Program-made: the position numbers and the translations under genes
Shown here: piece by piece, positions 35,113 through 43,377 of the stretch
How positions within the stretch are numbered: the first letter of the stretch is position 1
How the letters are laid out: every line of letters starts with the position of its first letter
NCBI GenBank assembly: GCA_963726335.1
Contig: CAVSCD010000012.1
Location: forward strand, 62,001 to 126,000
Length of the DNA: 64,000 nt
Direction of reading: 5' to 3'
DNA from: CAVSCD01 sp963726335
Lineage (GTDB): Bacteria; Acidobacteriota; Aminicenantia; Aminicenantales; UBA8522
Notes under the pieces: generated by a model
Told to the model about the DNA's origin: nothing
Databases searched by the model: none
What the model saw: the letters and a program-made list of their open reading frames with translations, nothing else

Positions 35113-35164
35113 TTTAAGAGGAAAAGTGCTGTTTTATGGGCCAATTTCTTCGGCGGGCAAACAG
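35113..35164 (+). promoter_or_regulatory. Conserved upstream element (possible activator site), second copy
   Basis: TTTAAGAGGAAAAGTGCTG and the following CCAATTTCTTCGGCGGG match the block at 29752-29801. It lies about 150 bases before the sigma-54 promoter at 35269. The whole interval to 35378 is alignable with 29752-30030, indicating a duplicated control region. Confidence 0.5.
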
Positions 35165-35268
35165 CTCGATTCGTCTAAACGGCGGCTTTGTATCGCCGGA
35201 CGCCTCAAATCCCGCCGTCTTCCAGGGAGGGAATCAATTTCCTGACATTATGAGGACCCGGAAAGATC

Positions 35269-35285
35269 TTGGCATGAAAACCGCA
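35269..35285 (+). promoter_or_regulatory. Sigma-54 promoter upstream of the 48-aa membrane protein gene
   Basis: TTGGCATGAAAACCGCA, base-for-base identical to 29935-29951. The leader repeats the ATAGGTAG-TTTCTCCC segment and the ATCCAATAACGGAT hairpin. The first gene downstream begins at 35379. Confidence 0.72.
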
Positions 35286-35378
35286 TATAGATAGGTAGTT
35301 TCTCCCGAGTTCATCGTGCTATCCAATAACGGATGGGCGAAGAACAGCGAGAGGCAAAAGAAATAAAAGGAGGTTTCT

Positions 35379-35525
35379 ATGATTTGGACACTTGTACTCA
35401 TCCTGTTTGTGGCGTGGCTTCTGGGGCTGTTCGCGTTCCACGCCGGCGGCCTGATCCACGTTCTTCTGGTCATCGCCCTGATCGTTGTCATCGTCCGGCT
35501 GTTGCAGGGACGGAAAGTTCTTTAA
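35379..35525 (+). CDS. 48-residue lmo0937-type (DUF5670) membrane protein
   Basis: ATG at 35379 immediately after AAAGGAGG. The product begins MIWTLVLILFVAWLLGLF and has a second helix LIHVLLVIALIVVIVRLL separated by HAGG, with a short basic end. This two-helix form with W-LG-hxxHxxG and a C-terminal VRLLQGRK is the lmo0937/DUF5670 pattern. Such proteins occur in envelope-stress clusters; function is unknown. It is the first gene after the sigma-54 promoter at 35269. Confidence 0.85.
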   Translation: MIWTLVLILFVAWLLGLFAFHAGGLIHVLLVIALIVVIVRLLQGRKVL

Positions 35526-35541
35526 CGCGGAAAACGCCAAA

Positions 35542-36582
35542 ATGAATTGGCCGAGGGCCCGGGCCGCAAGGCGGATCTGGGGACTCATCGTTGGCCTGGG
35601 GCTGATGACCCCCTGTCTCTTTTCTGGTCAGGTCTTCAAATACCAGAAAATCAAGCCTGGCAGGGGATATTTGATCCAGACGGTTCCCTTCGAAAAATGG
35701 CTGGAAAGAAATACTTGTGGCCCGGCCTGCTTGGCCATGGTCCTCAACTACTGGGATGAAACGCGATCCTTCAGCCAGCGGAAAATCACGGATGAGATCT
35801 ATGATTCCCAAACCCAGGCGACCTATAACTCCGAGATGGTCTTGTATCCGCGAACCCAAGGATTTGAGAGCTACTCTTTCCAGGGCAATCTGCGGATCTT
35901 GAAGGATGTGGTGGGGAAAGACATCCCGGTGATCGTTCTGACTAAAACCATAAACAAGATTGCTAAGGGACACTACCGGGTGGTCATCGGGTTTGATGAT
36001 GACCAGGACCAGATCATCTTCCACGACCCCTATTTCGGCGGCCGGACGGCCATGACAGCCAAGGATTTCATGAAGGCCTGGGAGCTGGGAAAAGGCCGGA
36101 ACCAGTCCCGGTGGATGATGGCCGTGGTCCCCGGTCAGAGCCCTTTCCCTTTTCCCGCTCTGCAAAACGACCCTCTGACGCCCATCAATCTGGCCACGGC
36201 CTATTACCGGAGGTCGGAATTCCCGAAATCGAAAGAGCAGTGGGAAATAGCCAAGGAATCCCTCAGCGAAGATCCCTATCCCCTGTACAGCCTGGCCATG
36301 GTCAGCCTGAGAGAAGGCCAGGCCGAGGAGGCCGAGGCTTATGCCCTTGAAGCCCTCGGCTTGGACGCGAAAAGCGCTTATGCCCACGACGTCCTGGGCT
36401 TGGCTTACGCCAATCAAGGTCGGTTTGTTCCGGCTTTAGAGTCCCTCGGTCAGGCTCTCCGGCTTGCTCCCGGTGAGGAGTTCATCCGAAAGCATTATCT
36501 TCAGGTCAGGGCTATCTATATCGAGAGAGCCCGACTTGAAAACACTCAAAAAAAGGAGAAATTGAATGAAAAGACAGGTTAA
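35542..36582 (+). CDS. Exported C39-like (papain-fold) peptidase with TPR domain
   Basis: 346 aa from the ATG at 35542; the longer frame from 35485 overlaps the preceding gene. A signal sequence/helix (IWGLIVGLGLMTPCLFSG) precedes a C39_2-type domain with Cys59 (NTCGPACLAMVLNYW), His144 (GHYRVVIGFD) and Asp162 (FHDPYFGG). From about residue 215 there are TPR helices (INLATAYYRRSEFPKSKEQW, AHDVLGLAYANQGRFVPALE). Peptidases of this kind process double-glycine leaders or act on envelope peptides; no ABC transporter is fused or adjacent. The 3' end overlaps the next gene by 17 bases, implying coupling. Confidence 0.86.
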   Translation: MNWPRARAARRIWGLIVGLGLMTPCLFSGQVFKYQKIKPGRGYLIQTVPFEKWLERNTCGPACLAMVLNYWDETRSFSQRKITDEIYDSQTQATYNSEMVLYPRTQGFESYSFQGNLRILKDVVGKDIPVIVLTKTINKIAKGHYRVVIGFDDDQDQIIFHDPYFGGRTAMTAKDFMKAWELGKGRNQSRWMMAVVPGQSPFPFPALQNDPLTPINLATAYYRRSEFPKSKEQWEIAKESLSEDPYPLYSLAMVSLREGQAEEAEAYALEALGLDAKSAYAHDVLGLAYANQGRFVPALESLGQALRLAPGEEFIRKHYLQVRAIYIERARLENTQKKEKLNEKTG

Positions 36583-36802
36583 GATCTGGAGTCTCCTGTT
36601 GATGATGGTGATGGTCTCGTCCTTTGCCGTCGCGCTTCAAGAAACGGCGCCGCAACAGGCGGGGACTTCGAATCAGGTCGTCATCGGCGCGCAAGACGTG
36701 ATTACGGCCTCCGATGCCGCGGGAGGCACTCTCTCCACAAGAGATCTCATCATCATCATCGCCGTCATGGTTGGGGTCATCATACTGATCCTGGTCCTTT
36801 AG
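36566..36802 (+). CDS. Small exported protein with C-terminal membrane helix
   Basis: 78 aa; ATG at 36566 inside the end of the C39-like gene, with AAAAAGGAG upstream. A signal peptide (IWSLLLMMVMVSSFAVA) is followed by about 30 polar residues (QETAPQQAGTSNQVVIGAQD) and a strongly hydrophobic C-terminal helix (LIIIIAVMVGVIILILVL). No family is recognised. It could be a membrane-tethered periplasmic peptide, possibly a substrate of the peptidase encoded just before it; that link is inference from overlap only. Confidence 0.72.
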   Translation: MKRQVKIWSLLLMMVMVSSFAVALQETAPQQAGTSNQVVIGAQDVITASDAAGGTLSTRDLIIIIAVMVGVIILILVL

Positions 36803-36874
36803 TTCGAGCGCGGCCGGCGGTGACTTTCTTGCGGCAGACCGGACGGGAAGTCATTCTCCCGGATGATCTGAAGA

Positions 36875-36902
36875 GGGCGTCCTCTCCCAGGGGAGGACGC
36901 CC
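36875..36902. other. Strong GC hairpin between genes
   Basis: GGGCGTCCTC (36875-36884) pairs perfectly with GAGGACGCCC (36893-36902) across an 8-base loop. No T-run follows, so it is not a canonical terminator; it may be an mRNA-stabilising structure or a weak attenuator before 36989. Confidence 0.5.
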
Positions 36903-36988
36903 ATTCCGGCGCAGCGTGAGACGCATTTCCCATTCATGGCGGTGAAAGAAGAGATCTTCCGGTTTTAGGTTTGAGGAGGCCTAATTCC

Positions 36989-37207
36989 ATGAACATGAAG
37001 CAGGTGGGTATTATTCTCATCGTTTTAGGAGTCTTGGCGCTGGTCTATCAGGGTATCCAATACACCTCCAAGGAGAAGATCCTTGATATCGGTTCCATCA
37101 AGGTCTCGGCGGATACGAAGAAAACCATCCCGCTGCCTCCCATTGTGGGAGGTGTCGCGCTCGTCGCGGGTATCGCGCTGATCCTGGCGGACCGCAAAAA
37201 GACATAA
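36989..37207 (+). CDS. DUF3185-like small membrane protein
   Basis: 72 aa from the ATG at 36989 (GAGGAGG at 36973-36979); an upstream TTG at 36971 lies in the ribosome site. Two helices (VGIILIVLGVLALVYQGI and IVGGVALVAGIALILA) flank a polar loop YTSKEKILDIGSIKVSADTK. This arrangement is common in small inner-membrane proteins of stress operons. A rho-independent terminator follows, closing this part of the cluster. Confidence 0.82.
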   Translation: MNMKQVGIILIVLGVLALVYQGIQYTSKEKILDIGSIKVSADTKKTIPLPPIVGGVALVAGIALILADRKKT

Positions 37208-37237
37208 CGGATCATTCGCGGAGTCTTTTCCCGGCCG

Positions 37238-37266
37238 ACCGCCAAGGCCGGGCGGTTTCCTTTTTT
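37238..37266 (+). terminator. Rho-independent terminator
   Basis: ACCGCC (37238-37243) pairs with GGCGGT (37251-37256), followed by TTCC and six T residues. It separates the membrane-protein genes from the independently promoted regulator. Confidence 0.75.
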
Positions 37267-37297
37267 ATGAACAAAAAGGGAAAACGAACGGCTAAAC

Positions 37298-37326
37298 TTG
37301 ACAAGTCCCCTCTTTTTCTTTAAATA
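37298..37326 (+). promoter_or_regulatory. Sigma-70-type promoter of the sigma-54 activator gene
   Basis: Perfect TTGACA (37298-37303), exactly 17 bases, then TAAATA (37321-37326), a weak -10. The start site would be about 25 bases before the ATG at 37357. The regulator therefore appears to be expressed independently of sigma-54. Confidence 0.55.
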
Positions 37327-37356
37327 TTCCTTTTATCCTGAAGCGGTGGAAGTCCG

Positions 37357-38776
37357 ATGGCGAATATTCTTATCATCGATGATGATCGGCTTATTTGCGA
37401 CTGGATCGCCAAGGTCGTAACCGAGTTGGGGCATAGTTCATCTTATGCCCATACACTCCAAGAGGGGCTCAGGAAAGTCCAATCCGAGCCCTTCGATATC
37501 GTTTTTATCGACGTGCGCTTGCCCGACGGCAACGGCCTGGACATCATTCCGAAGGTCAAAACCAGCCGGTTCTTTCCTGAAATCATCGTGGTCACGGGAA
37601 TCGGCGATCCTGATGAGGCCGAAATCGCCATTAAAAGCGGCGCCTGGGATTATTTGGAAAAGCCGGCTTCCGTCAAAGCCATAAAGCTTCCCGTTATCCG
37701 TGCTCTTGAATATCGCGCCGAGAGGATGTCGGGGAAGCCGGCCATGGTTTTAAGAAGGAAGGCCATTATCGGGAACTCAGAAAAGCTCAACGCCTCTCTG
37801 GAGCTTCTGGCCCAGGCCGCTAACAGCGATGCCAACGTTCTCATCTCGGGCGAAACCGGCACCGGGAAAGAGCTTTTTGCCAAGGCTGTCCATTATAACA
37901 GCCCGAGGGCCCAAAAAAATTTCGTGGTCGTTGACTGCACGGCGCTCCCCGAGACGCTTGTGGAAAGCGTTCTTTTCGGGCACGCACGGGGAGCTTTCAC
38001 CGGAGCCGATCGCAGCGAAGAAGGGTTGATCAAGCAAGCCGACGGAGGGACTCTTTTCTTAGATGAGATCGGTGAGCTGCCGTTATTGATCCAAAAAAGA
38101 TTCCTCCGGGTCATTCAAGAGCATAGCTTCCGTCCTGTCGGAGGACGTCAAGAAGTCCGGAGCAATTTCAGGCTGGTGGCGGCGACAAACCGGAATCTGG
38201 AAGACTTGGTCCGGGATGGACGATTCCGGGAAGATCTCCTCTTTCGGCTCCGGACAGTGGTGATTAGAATCACCCCCACTGAGAGAGATGCTTGAAGATA
38301 TCCCGGCACTGACGGAGTATTATGTGAGCTTCTTGTGCGCTCGGTTTGGGATCGTGCCCAAAAGCGCTTCTCCTGAATTCTGGGATATCATGTCCGTATA
38401 TCAATGGCCCGGCAATGTGCGTGAACTGATCCAGTCTCTGGAGAAAGCTTTGATTTCGGCCAAAGATGAACCGATCTTGTTCCCCAAACACCTGCCGACG
38501 TATATTCGCATTCAAGTGGCACGGAACTCTTTCTCGAAGAAGCCGGCTAGCCAGGGTCAGCCGGAGATGCGCTCGAGCGCTCCCAAAGTGCCGCCAAAAT
38601 TGAAAGAGATTCGGAAAGCGGCGGTTTCTGAGGCCGAACAGCAGTATCTGAAGGACCTGCTCTCTTTTGTGGGCGGAGATAACGACAAAGCTTGCCGGAT
38701 TTCCGGCTTGTCTCGCTCAAGATTCTATACTCTTCTCAGAAAATACCGACCGGCTGATGGGCGCCGGCCGGCATGA
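37357..38776 (+). CDS. Sigma-54-dependent response regulator (NtrC family), one apparent frameshift
   Basis: Receiver domain with acidic pocket Asp8-10 (IIDDD), phospho-acceptor Asp52 (VFIDVRLPDG) and Lys102 (EKPAS). The AAA+ domain has Walker A GETGTGKE, the sigma-54 contact loop GAFTGA, and Walker B GGTLFLDEIGE. At 38273-38277 (CCCCC) the frame is lost: the expected PPLRE...LEDIPALTEYY is read only after a one-base shift, and the first frame stops at 38295. The second frame supplies the rest of AAA+ (WPGNVRELIQSLEKAL) and a Fis-type helix-turn-helix (CRISGLSRSRFYTLLRKY) to 38776. No partner histidine kinase is encoded nearby. It is the obvious candidate activator of the sigma-54 promoters at 29335, 29935 and 35269. 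Confidence 0.88.
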
Positions 38777-38927
38777 TGCCGGTCTTGGCCGCTAAAAGAC
38801 AGAGAATCGGTGCTCATTTATTGGAATGAGTGCTACTTAAGAGAACAAATTCCTGTCGATTCTTAGGAAAAGCCGCTAGTCAGATTTTCTCGCCCCTGTA
38901 AGAAGCTCATCGTCTGGTTTTAGGCAC

Positions 38928-38944
38928 TTGGCATGTTTCTTGAT
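38928..38944 (+). promoter_or_regulatory. Weak sigma-54-like site upstream of 38976 gene
   Basis: TTGGCATGTTTCTTGAT keeps the -24 TTGGCA and TTG of the -12 box but has A in place of the invariant C. An upstream stretch at 38830-38852 (GTGCTACTTAAGAGAACAAA) weakly resembles the conserved upstream elements. Confidence 0.35.
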
Positions 38945-38975
38945 TATGATTCAGTTGGTACTAGGAGAAATGGCC

Positions 38976-39380
38976 ATGCAGCTGCTTTATTATTCAAGTG
39001 GGAAGGGTCAAAATGCCAAGAGACTCGAGGCGGCGGTTCGCAAGGTCATCCCGGAAAGTCAAATGGCATTCTTCAAAAGACTGGACGACTTCCGGCGGAG
39101 ACTCCAGATGCTGGTAGAACCGGATTCTATCGCCGTCCTCTCGGCTTCGAACCGGCAGGAGCTTCAGCAGATGCAGGCGCTCCGCGAGTTGCTGCCGGAG
39201 ATTTATGTCATCCTGGTTATCCCGGATCGAAAGAAGAGCACGATCGAGCTCGCCCATCTCTTGCTGCCCCGCTTCTTGAGCCAAATAGAAAGTGATTTCA
39301 CGGACCTCGGCCAAGTCGTTAACAAAATGTATACAAATTCTCAATCTTCCCGTCACGGGAAATCACTCCAGGAGTCGTGA
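38976..39380 (+). CDS. Unidentified cytoplasmic protein with receiver-like fold
   Basis: 134 aa from the ATG at 38976, 8 bases after AGGAG (ATG at 38970 is too close to that site). Alternating beta/alpha pattern: MQLLYYSSGKGQNAKRLEAA, IAVLSASNRQELQQMQALRE, IYVILVIPDRKKSTIELAHL. The layout resembles a CheY-like receiver lacking the phospho-acceptor aspartate, but the family is not recognised. One base separates it from the M48 protease start, so they form an operon. Confidence 0.72.
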   Translation: MQLLYYSSGKGQNAKRLEAAVRKVIPESQMAFFKRLDDFRRRLQMLVEPDSIAVLSASNRQELQQMQALRELLPEIYVILVIPDRKKSTIELAHLLLPRFLSQIESDFTDLGQVVNKMYTNSQSSRHGKSLQES

Positions 39381-39381
39381 T

Positions 39382-40836
39382 ATGAACCGACACATCGTTT
39401 TCAAAACCTCTGTCATGGCCATGGTCGTCGCCCTGGTCATTTGGGCCGTTGCCTGCGCCGTCAATCCGGTCACCGGCAAAAAGGAATTTATGCTCCTGTC
39501 CTCGGCTGACGAGCTGGCCATGGGACAGCAATCGGATCCCCAGATTTTACAAACCTATGGCAAGTATGAGGATGCCGAATTGGCGCGCTACGTGGCCGCC
39601 CTCGGGAAAAAGATAGGCGCCCTGAGCCACCAGCCGAAGCTGAACTATTCCATCAAGGTGCTGGACAGCCCGGTCGTCAACGCCTTTGCCGTGCCCGGCG
39701 GTTATGTTTATCTAACCCGGGGGATCTTGGCCTACTTCAACGACGAGGCCGAGTTGGCCGGCGTCGTGGCCCATGAGATCGGCCACATTGCGGCGCGTCA
39801 CAGCGCCCAACAGTACAGCAATGCCCAGCTGGTCCAAATCGGCTTGGTCGCGGGGTCCATGGCTTCGGAAACGTTTCGCAAATACGCCGGCGTCGCCCAA
39901 CTTGGAGTCAGCCTGCTGTTTCTGAGCTTCAGTCGGTCGGATGAACGCGAGGCGGATGCCCTGGGAGTCGAATATTCCGCCAAAGCCGGCTACGATTCCA
40001 ATCATATGGCGAATATGTTCGTCTCCTTGGAGCGGCTCAATCCGGGAGAGGCAGCCGGCGGACTTCCCGGGTGGTTCTCCACTCACCCCAACCCGGAAAA
40101 TCGGATCGCCGCCATCAAAAAAGACACCCTGGTTTGGCGGGAAAAGCTCCAGCAGCGCCAATTTACGGTCAATCGTGATCAATACCTGAAGCAGATCGAC
40201 GGCCTCGTCTTCGGCGAAGACCCCCGCCAGGGTTATGTCGAGAGCAATATTTTTTATCACCCGGAACTCCGATTTCAGTTTCCGGTCCCGGCGGGTTGGA
40301 AGGTCAACAACACCGCCTCTCAAGTCCAGATGTTCAATCAGGAACAGAATGCGGTCATCCTCTTCTCCATGGCACCCGAAAAAACCCCCTCGGCGGCAGC
40401 CCAGGCGTTCATCAAGGAAAGCCAAGCGGTCGTCGCCAGATCGGAGAGCGCCAAAGTCAACGGCATGACAGCTCATCGGATCATCTCCGACGTGACAACG
40501 GAACAGGGCGTCCTTCGAGTGATGTCGTATTTCATCCAGAAGGGACAGACCGTATATGCTTTTCTTGGATTTACGGAACAATCCCGGTTTGGCAGCTATT
40601 CCTCTGTTTTCGAGCAGACCATGGGTCGATTTAACAACCTGACGGACTCTGGAAAAATCAATGTCCAACCCGAGCGGCTGACCTTAAAAAGGACCACAAC
40701 CCAAGGGAGCCTGCGCCAGGCCCTCCAGAAATTCGGCGGGCCGGAGAAAAAATGGGAATCCCTGGCGATCGTCAACGGGATGAAGCTTGACGACTCCGTT
40801 CCCGGCAATACCCTCATAAAATACGTTGTGAAATGA
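39382..40836 (+). CDS. M48-family metalloprotease lipoprotein (BepA/LoiP-like)
   Basis: 484 aa from the ATG at 39382. The lipobox AVAC (Cys25) predicts a lipoprotein. Zinc motif HEIGH at 131-135 inside VVAHEIGHIAARHSAQ, and the third ligand glutamate in SDEREADALG (about 185-194). FAVPGGYVYLTRGIL and FSTHPNPENRIAAI are typical of periplasmic M48 proteases that degrade misassembled outer-membrane proteins. The C-terminal 200 residues are an additional domain (YHPELRFQFPVPAGWKVNN) seen in some M48 proteins in place of TPRs. It fits the envelope quality-control theme of this cluster. Confidence 0.92.
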   Translation: MNRHIVFKTSVMAMVVALVIWAVACAVNPVTGKKEFMLLSSADELAMGQQSDPQILQTYGKYEDAELARYVAALGKKIGALSHQPKLNYSIKVLDSPVVNAFAVPGGYVYLTRGILAYFNDEAELAGVVAHEIGHIAARHSAQQYSNAQLVQIGLVAGSMASETFRKYAGVAQLGVSLLFLSFSRSDEREADALGVEYSAKAGYDSNHMANMFVSLERLNPGEAAGGLPGWFSTHPNPENRIAAIKKDTLVWREKLQQRQFTVNRDQYLKQIDGLVFGEDPRQGYVESNIFYHPELRFQFPVPAGWKVNNTASQVQMFNQEQNAVILFSMAPEKTPSAAAQAFIKESQAVVARSESAKVNGMTAHRIISDVTTEQGVLRVMSYFIQKGQTVYAFLGFTEQSRFGSYSSVFEQTMGRFNNLTDSGKINVQPERLTLKRTTTQGSLRQALQKFGGPEKKWESLAIVNGMKLDDSVPGNTLIKYVVK

Positions 40837-40887
40837 GCCGATTTCGAACTTCTCGATAAGGGATTAATCTTTTTGGCGGAGGACAGA

Positions 40888-41172
40888 ATGAACAAGAAAA
40901 TGAACGGCCCTCAGAGATTCATGCTGAGCCGCAAGGGGAAGTTTCCATATAGTATCGAAGAAAAAGGGCAATCCTTCTTGATCAAGCAGAAAGAGAATAT
41001 CGTTGTCATCCCCACCAAAGATATAAAATGGCTGATCGGGGAATTCAACGCCATTTTAAGCCGCAAAAAAGAGCAAAAAGAAATCTCGCAAAAACATCAT
41101 TATCAACTTTATGAGCCCCAAAGCGCCCGGCAGCGGAGAGACAACAAGCAAAGAAGCGGAGAAATCGAATAA
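40888..41172 (+). CDS. Small basic hypothetical protein
   Basis: 94 aa; ATG at 40888 after GGAGGA. Charged, with a small beta-rich centre (RKGKFPYSIEEKGQSFLIKQ, IVVIPTKDIKWLIGEF) and a lysine/arginine-rich, probably disordered C-terminus. No signal or membrane segment. It looks like a nucleic-acid-binding or PadR-adjacent small protein, but I do not recognise it. It is the last gene of the stress-type cluster. Confidence 0.65.
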   Translation: MNKKMNGPQRFMLSRKGKFPYSIEEKGQSFLIKQKENIVVIPTKDIKWLIGEFNAILSRKKEQKEISQKHHYQLYEPQSARQRRDNKQRSGEIE

Positions 41173-41276
41173 GAACGGGATCCCAGGCATCGCGGCTTGA
41201 AATTCTCCCGACTGATATTTCATAATCCCCGATGACGGAGCAGAACAGAACGCTCTTTTGATCACGGAGCCATTCC

Positions 41277-43272
41277 ATGCCGACAATCCCCCTCGTGCTG
41301 GCGCTGGTGACGGTTTTGTCCGCGCCCCTTCGGGCGCCAACTCAGTCCCAAAACTCGATGATTCCGAATCCCCGGCTGACGATCTATGTCTCCAAGCTGG
41401 GCAACGATTCCGACGGCTCGTCGTGGGCCAAAGCCTTCACCACGATCCAGGCGGCGCTCAGCGCCGTCCCCGACGAGCCGGGGCGGCTGCCGGATCGTCA
41501 TCCGCCCCGACACCTACTTCGAGGCCATGCTCTATCCGGCCCACAAGGGCGCCGCGGGGGCGTACAACGAGCTCGTCGGCGACACGGACGGGAGCCTCGG
41601 CTCCGGGACCGCGGGACGCGTCATCATCGATTCCGGGGACCCCGAGCAAAAGGGCTTCAAGAGCTACGATTGGTGGGGGACCGTCCGCTCCTATTCCAAG
41701 GGCTGGTCGAAAGAGCACACCGAGGAGACGTTCTCGGCCATCGGCTGGGATCGCTGGCGGTGGCGGAACCTCTATGTGACCGGCGGCGACGCCGGGATCT
41801 TCTTCGACCTGACCGATCAGGTCAAACCCTTCAGTGTCGTCGTCGAGGATTGCGTGGGCATCGGCCGGGCGTTCGGCGGCGGCGTGGGGAACTGCCTTTC
41901 ACGCCCCGAAGAGCCGATCACCTTCCGCAGGTGTCACTTGTGGGCGCTCGACTGGTGGGGCGACACGGCGGGCGCTTACGTCCGCGTCGAGAACCCGGCC
42001 ATGCCTGACGCGCCGGACGCCGTGTTCGAAGACTGCGTCATGGTCGGCCCGCAGTGCGCCCTGAAGAGCAGCAACTACGGTTTTCACACCTATTCGAGGA
42101 TCAAGCTGGCGCGGTGCCGGCTTATCGCCCTCAATTTTTCGCAGCCGCAGGGCACGCCGACCGACGGCATCATCCAGAGCGTCGAGGAGGGCAAGCTCCT
42201 CCATGTGGACCTCGAGGACTGCACGCTCATGGGCTACAAGGTCTTTGGGGTCAAAGTGAAAAAGGAAACCGAGGGCGAAATCGGGTTTACGGCGAAGGGC
42301 GATGTCAGGGCCTATGTTCAGTATCAACAGGCCGTGCCCAAGGGCTTTCACCGCCTCGGCGCTTGGCCGGCCGACGTCTTCCAATCGCTGGTTCCGCCCG
42401 AGCCGAAAGCGTCCTCGCCGTTCGTCGCCCGGGAGTTCGTCCGGCGCGGCCTGTGCGAGATCACGCCCTTTGTTTGGAAGGGAAAGCTCGGCTATCTGGA
42501 GAGCGTCCGCCCCGCGGCCTGGGGTAAGCCGGAGGATTTTCATCTGCTCTTAAGGGACGCCGAAAGCGGGAAGGAGCTGGCCCGCACGGGACGGGGCCAT
42601 GGTTTGGCCTGCCTCCTGCTCCACAAGGGCACGTTTTATGTTTTCGCCTCGCGCTCGGACGGCGGAAAATGGCGCGACGTGACGATGTTCAAGTCCGCTG
42701 ACCTCGAACATTGGGATTCGAAGGTTGTCGTCAAGGGCGAGAAGGAGGAGATCTTCAATACCTCCGTGTGCGCCGATAAGGACGGGTTCGTCATGGCCTA
42801 CGAGTCGAACGACCCGGCCTATCCGCCGTTCACCATCAAGTTCGCCCGGTCGGCCGACCTCGAGCGCTGGGAGAAAATCCCGGACGGTATTTTCGGAACA
42901 AACCGCTACACGGCCTGCCCATGCGTGCGCTACGTCGACGGCTGGTATTATGTGCTCTACCTCGAGCACCGGACGCCGCGCTGGGCGTTCGAGACCTACA
43001 TCACCCGGTCGCGGGACCTTCGCCGCTGGGAGCTGAGCGCCGCCAACCCAGTTCTTCGCGCGGAAGGCCCGGACGAAGGGATCAACGCCTCCGACCCGGA
43101 CCTCGTGGAGTTCGAGGGCCGGACGCTCCTTTATTTTTGCGCCAGCGACCAGCTCACCTGGATGAACATCAAGCGGGTCGTCTATCCCGGTCCCCTGGCG
43201 GAGTTCCTGAAGTCCTGGTTTAAATTCCCGGGCATCCCCGATTGGGGGCCGCGCGCCGCCAACCTGCCTTGA
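41277..43272 (+). CDS. Secreted beta-helix protein with beta-propeller glycosidase-like domain (frameshifted)
   Basis: ATG at 41277 (CGGAG upstream) opens a signal peptide (IPLVLALVTVLSAPLRA) and IYVSKLGNDSDGSSWAKAFT, the standard start of pectate-lyase-fold parallel beta-helices. Near 41483 (CCGGGGCGG) the frame shifts by one base: RIVIRPDTYFEAMLYPAHKG and everything to 43272 continue in another frame. Residues about 50-330 form the right-handed helix (VVVEDCVGIG, FEDCVMVGPQ, VDLEDCTLMGYK). From about 380 onward there is a five-bladed propeller resembling GH43/GH130 (TMFKSADLEHWDSKVVV, KFARSADLERWEKIP, ITRSRDLRRWELS). Probably a secreted polysaccharide lyase or hydrolase. Confidence 0.8.
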
Positions 43273-43377
43273 CATCCGCCGGACGGTGTTTTAAGGTCCC
43301 TTCCTTTAAGCCGGAAGAAAAACCGGTTTCTTTCGTCTAAAATACGCGGTGCCGTTTTATTTGTATTGGGAGAGTGA

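Noticed and set aside
36875..36902. GC hairpin read as a rho-independent terminator
   Set aside because: Perfect stem but no following T-tract; listed only as a hairpin.
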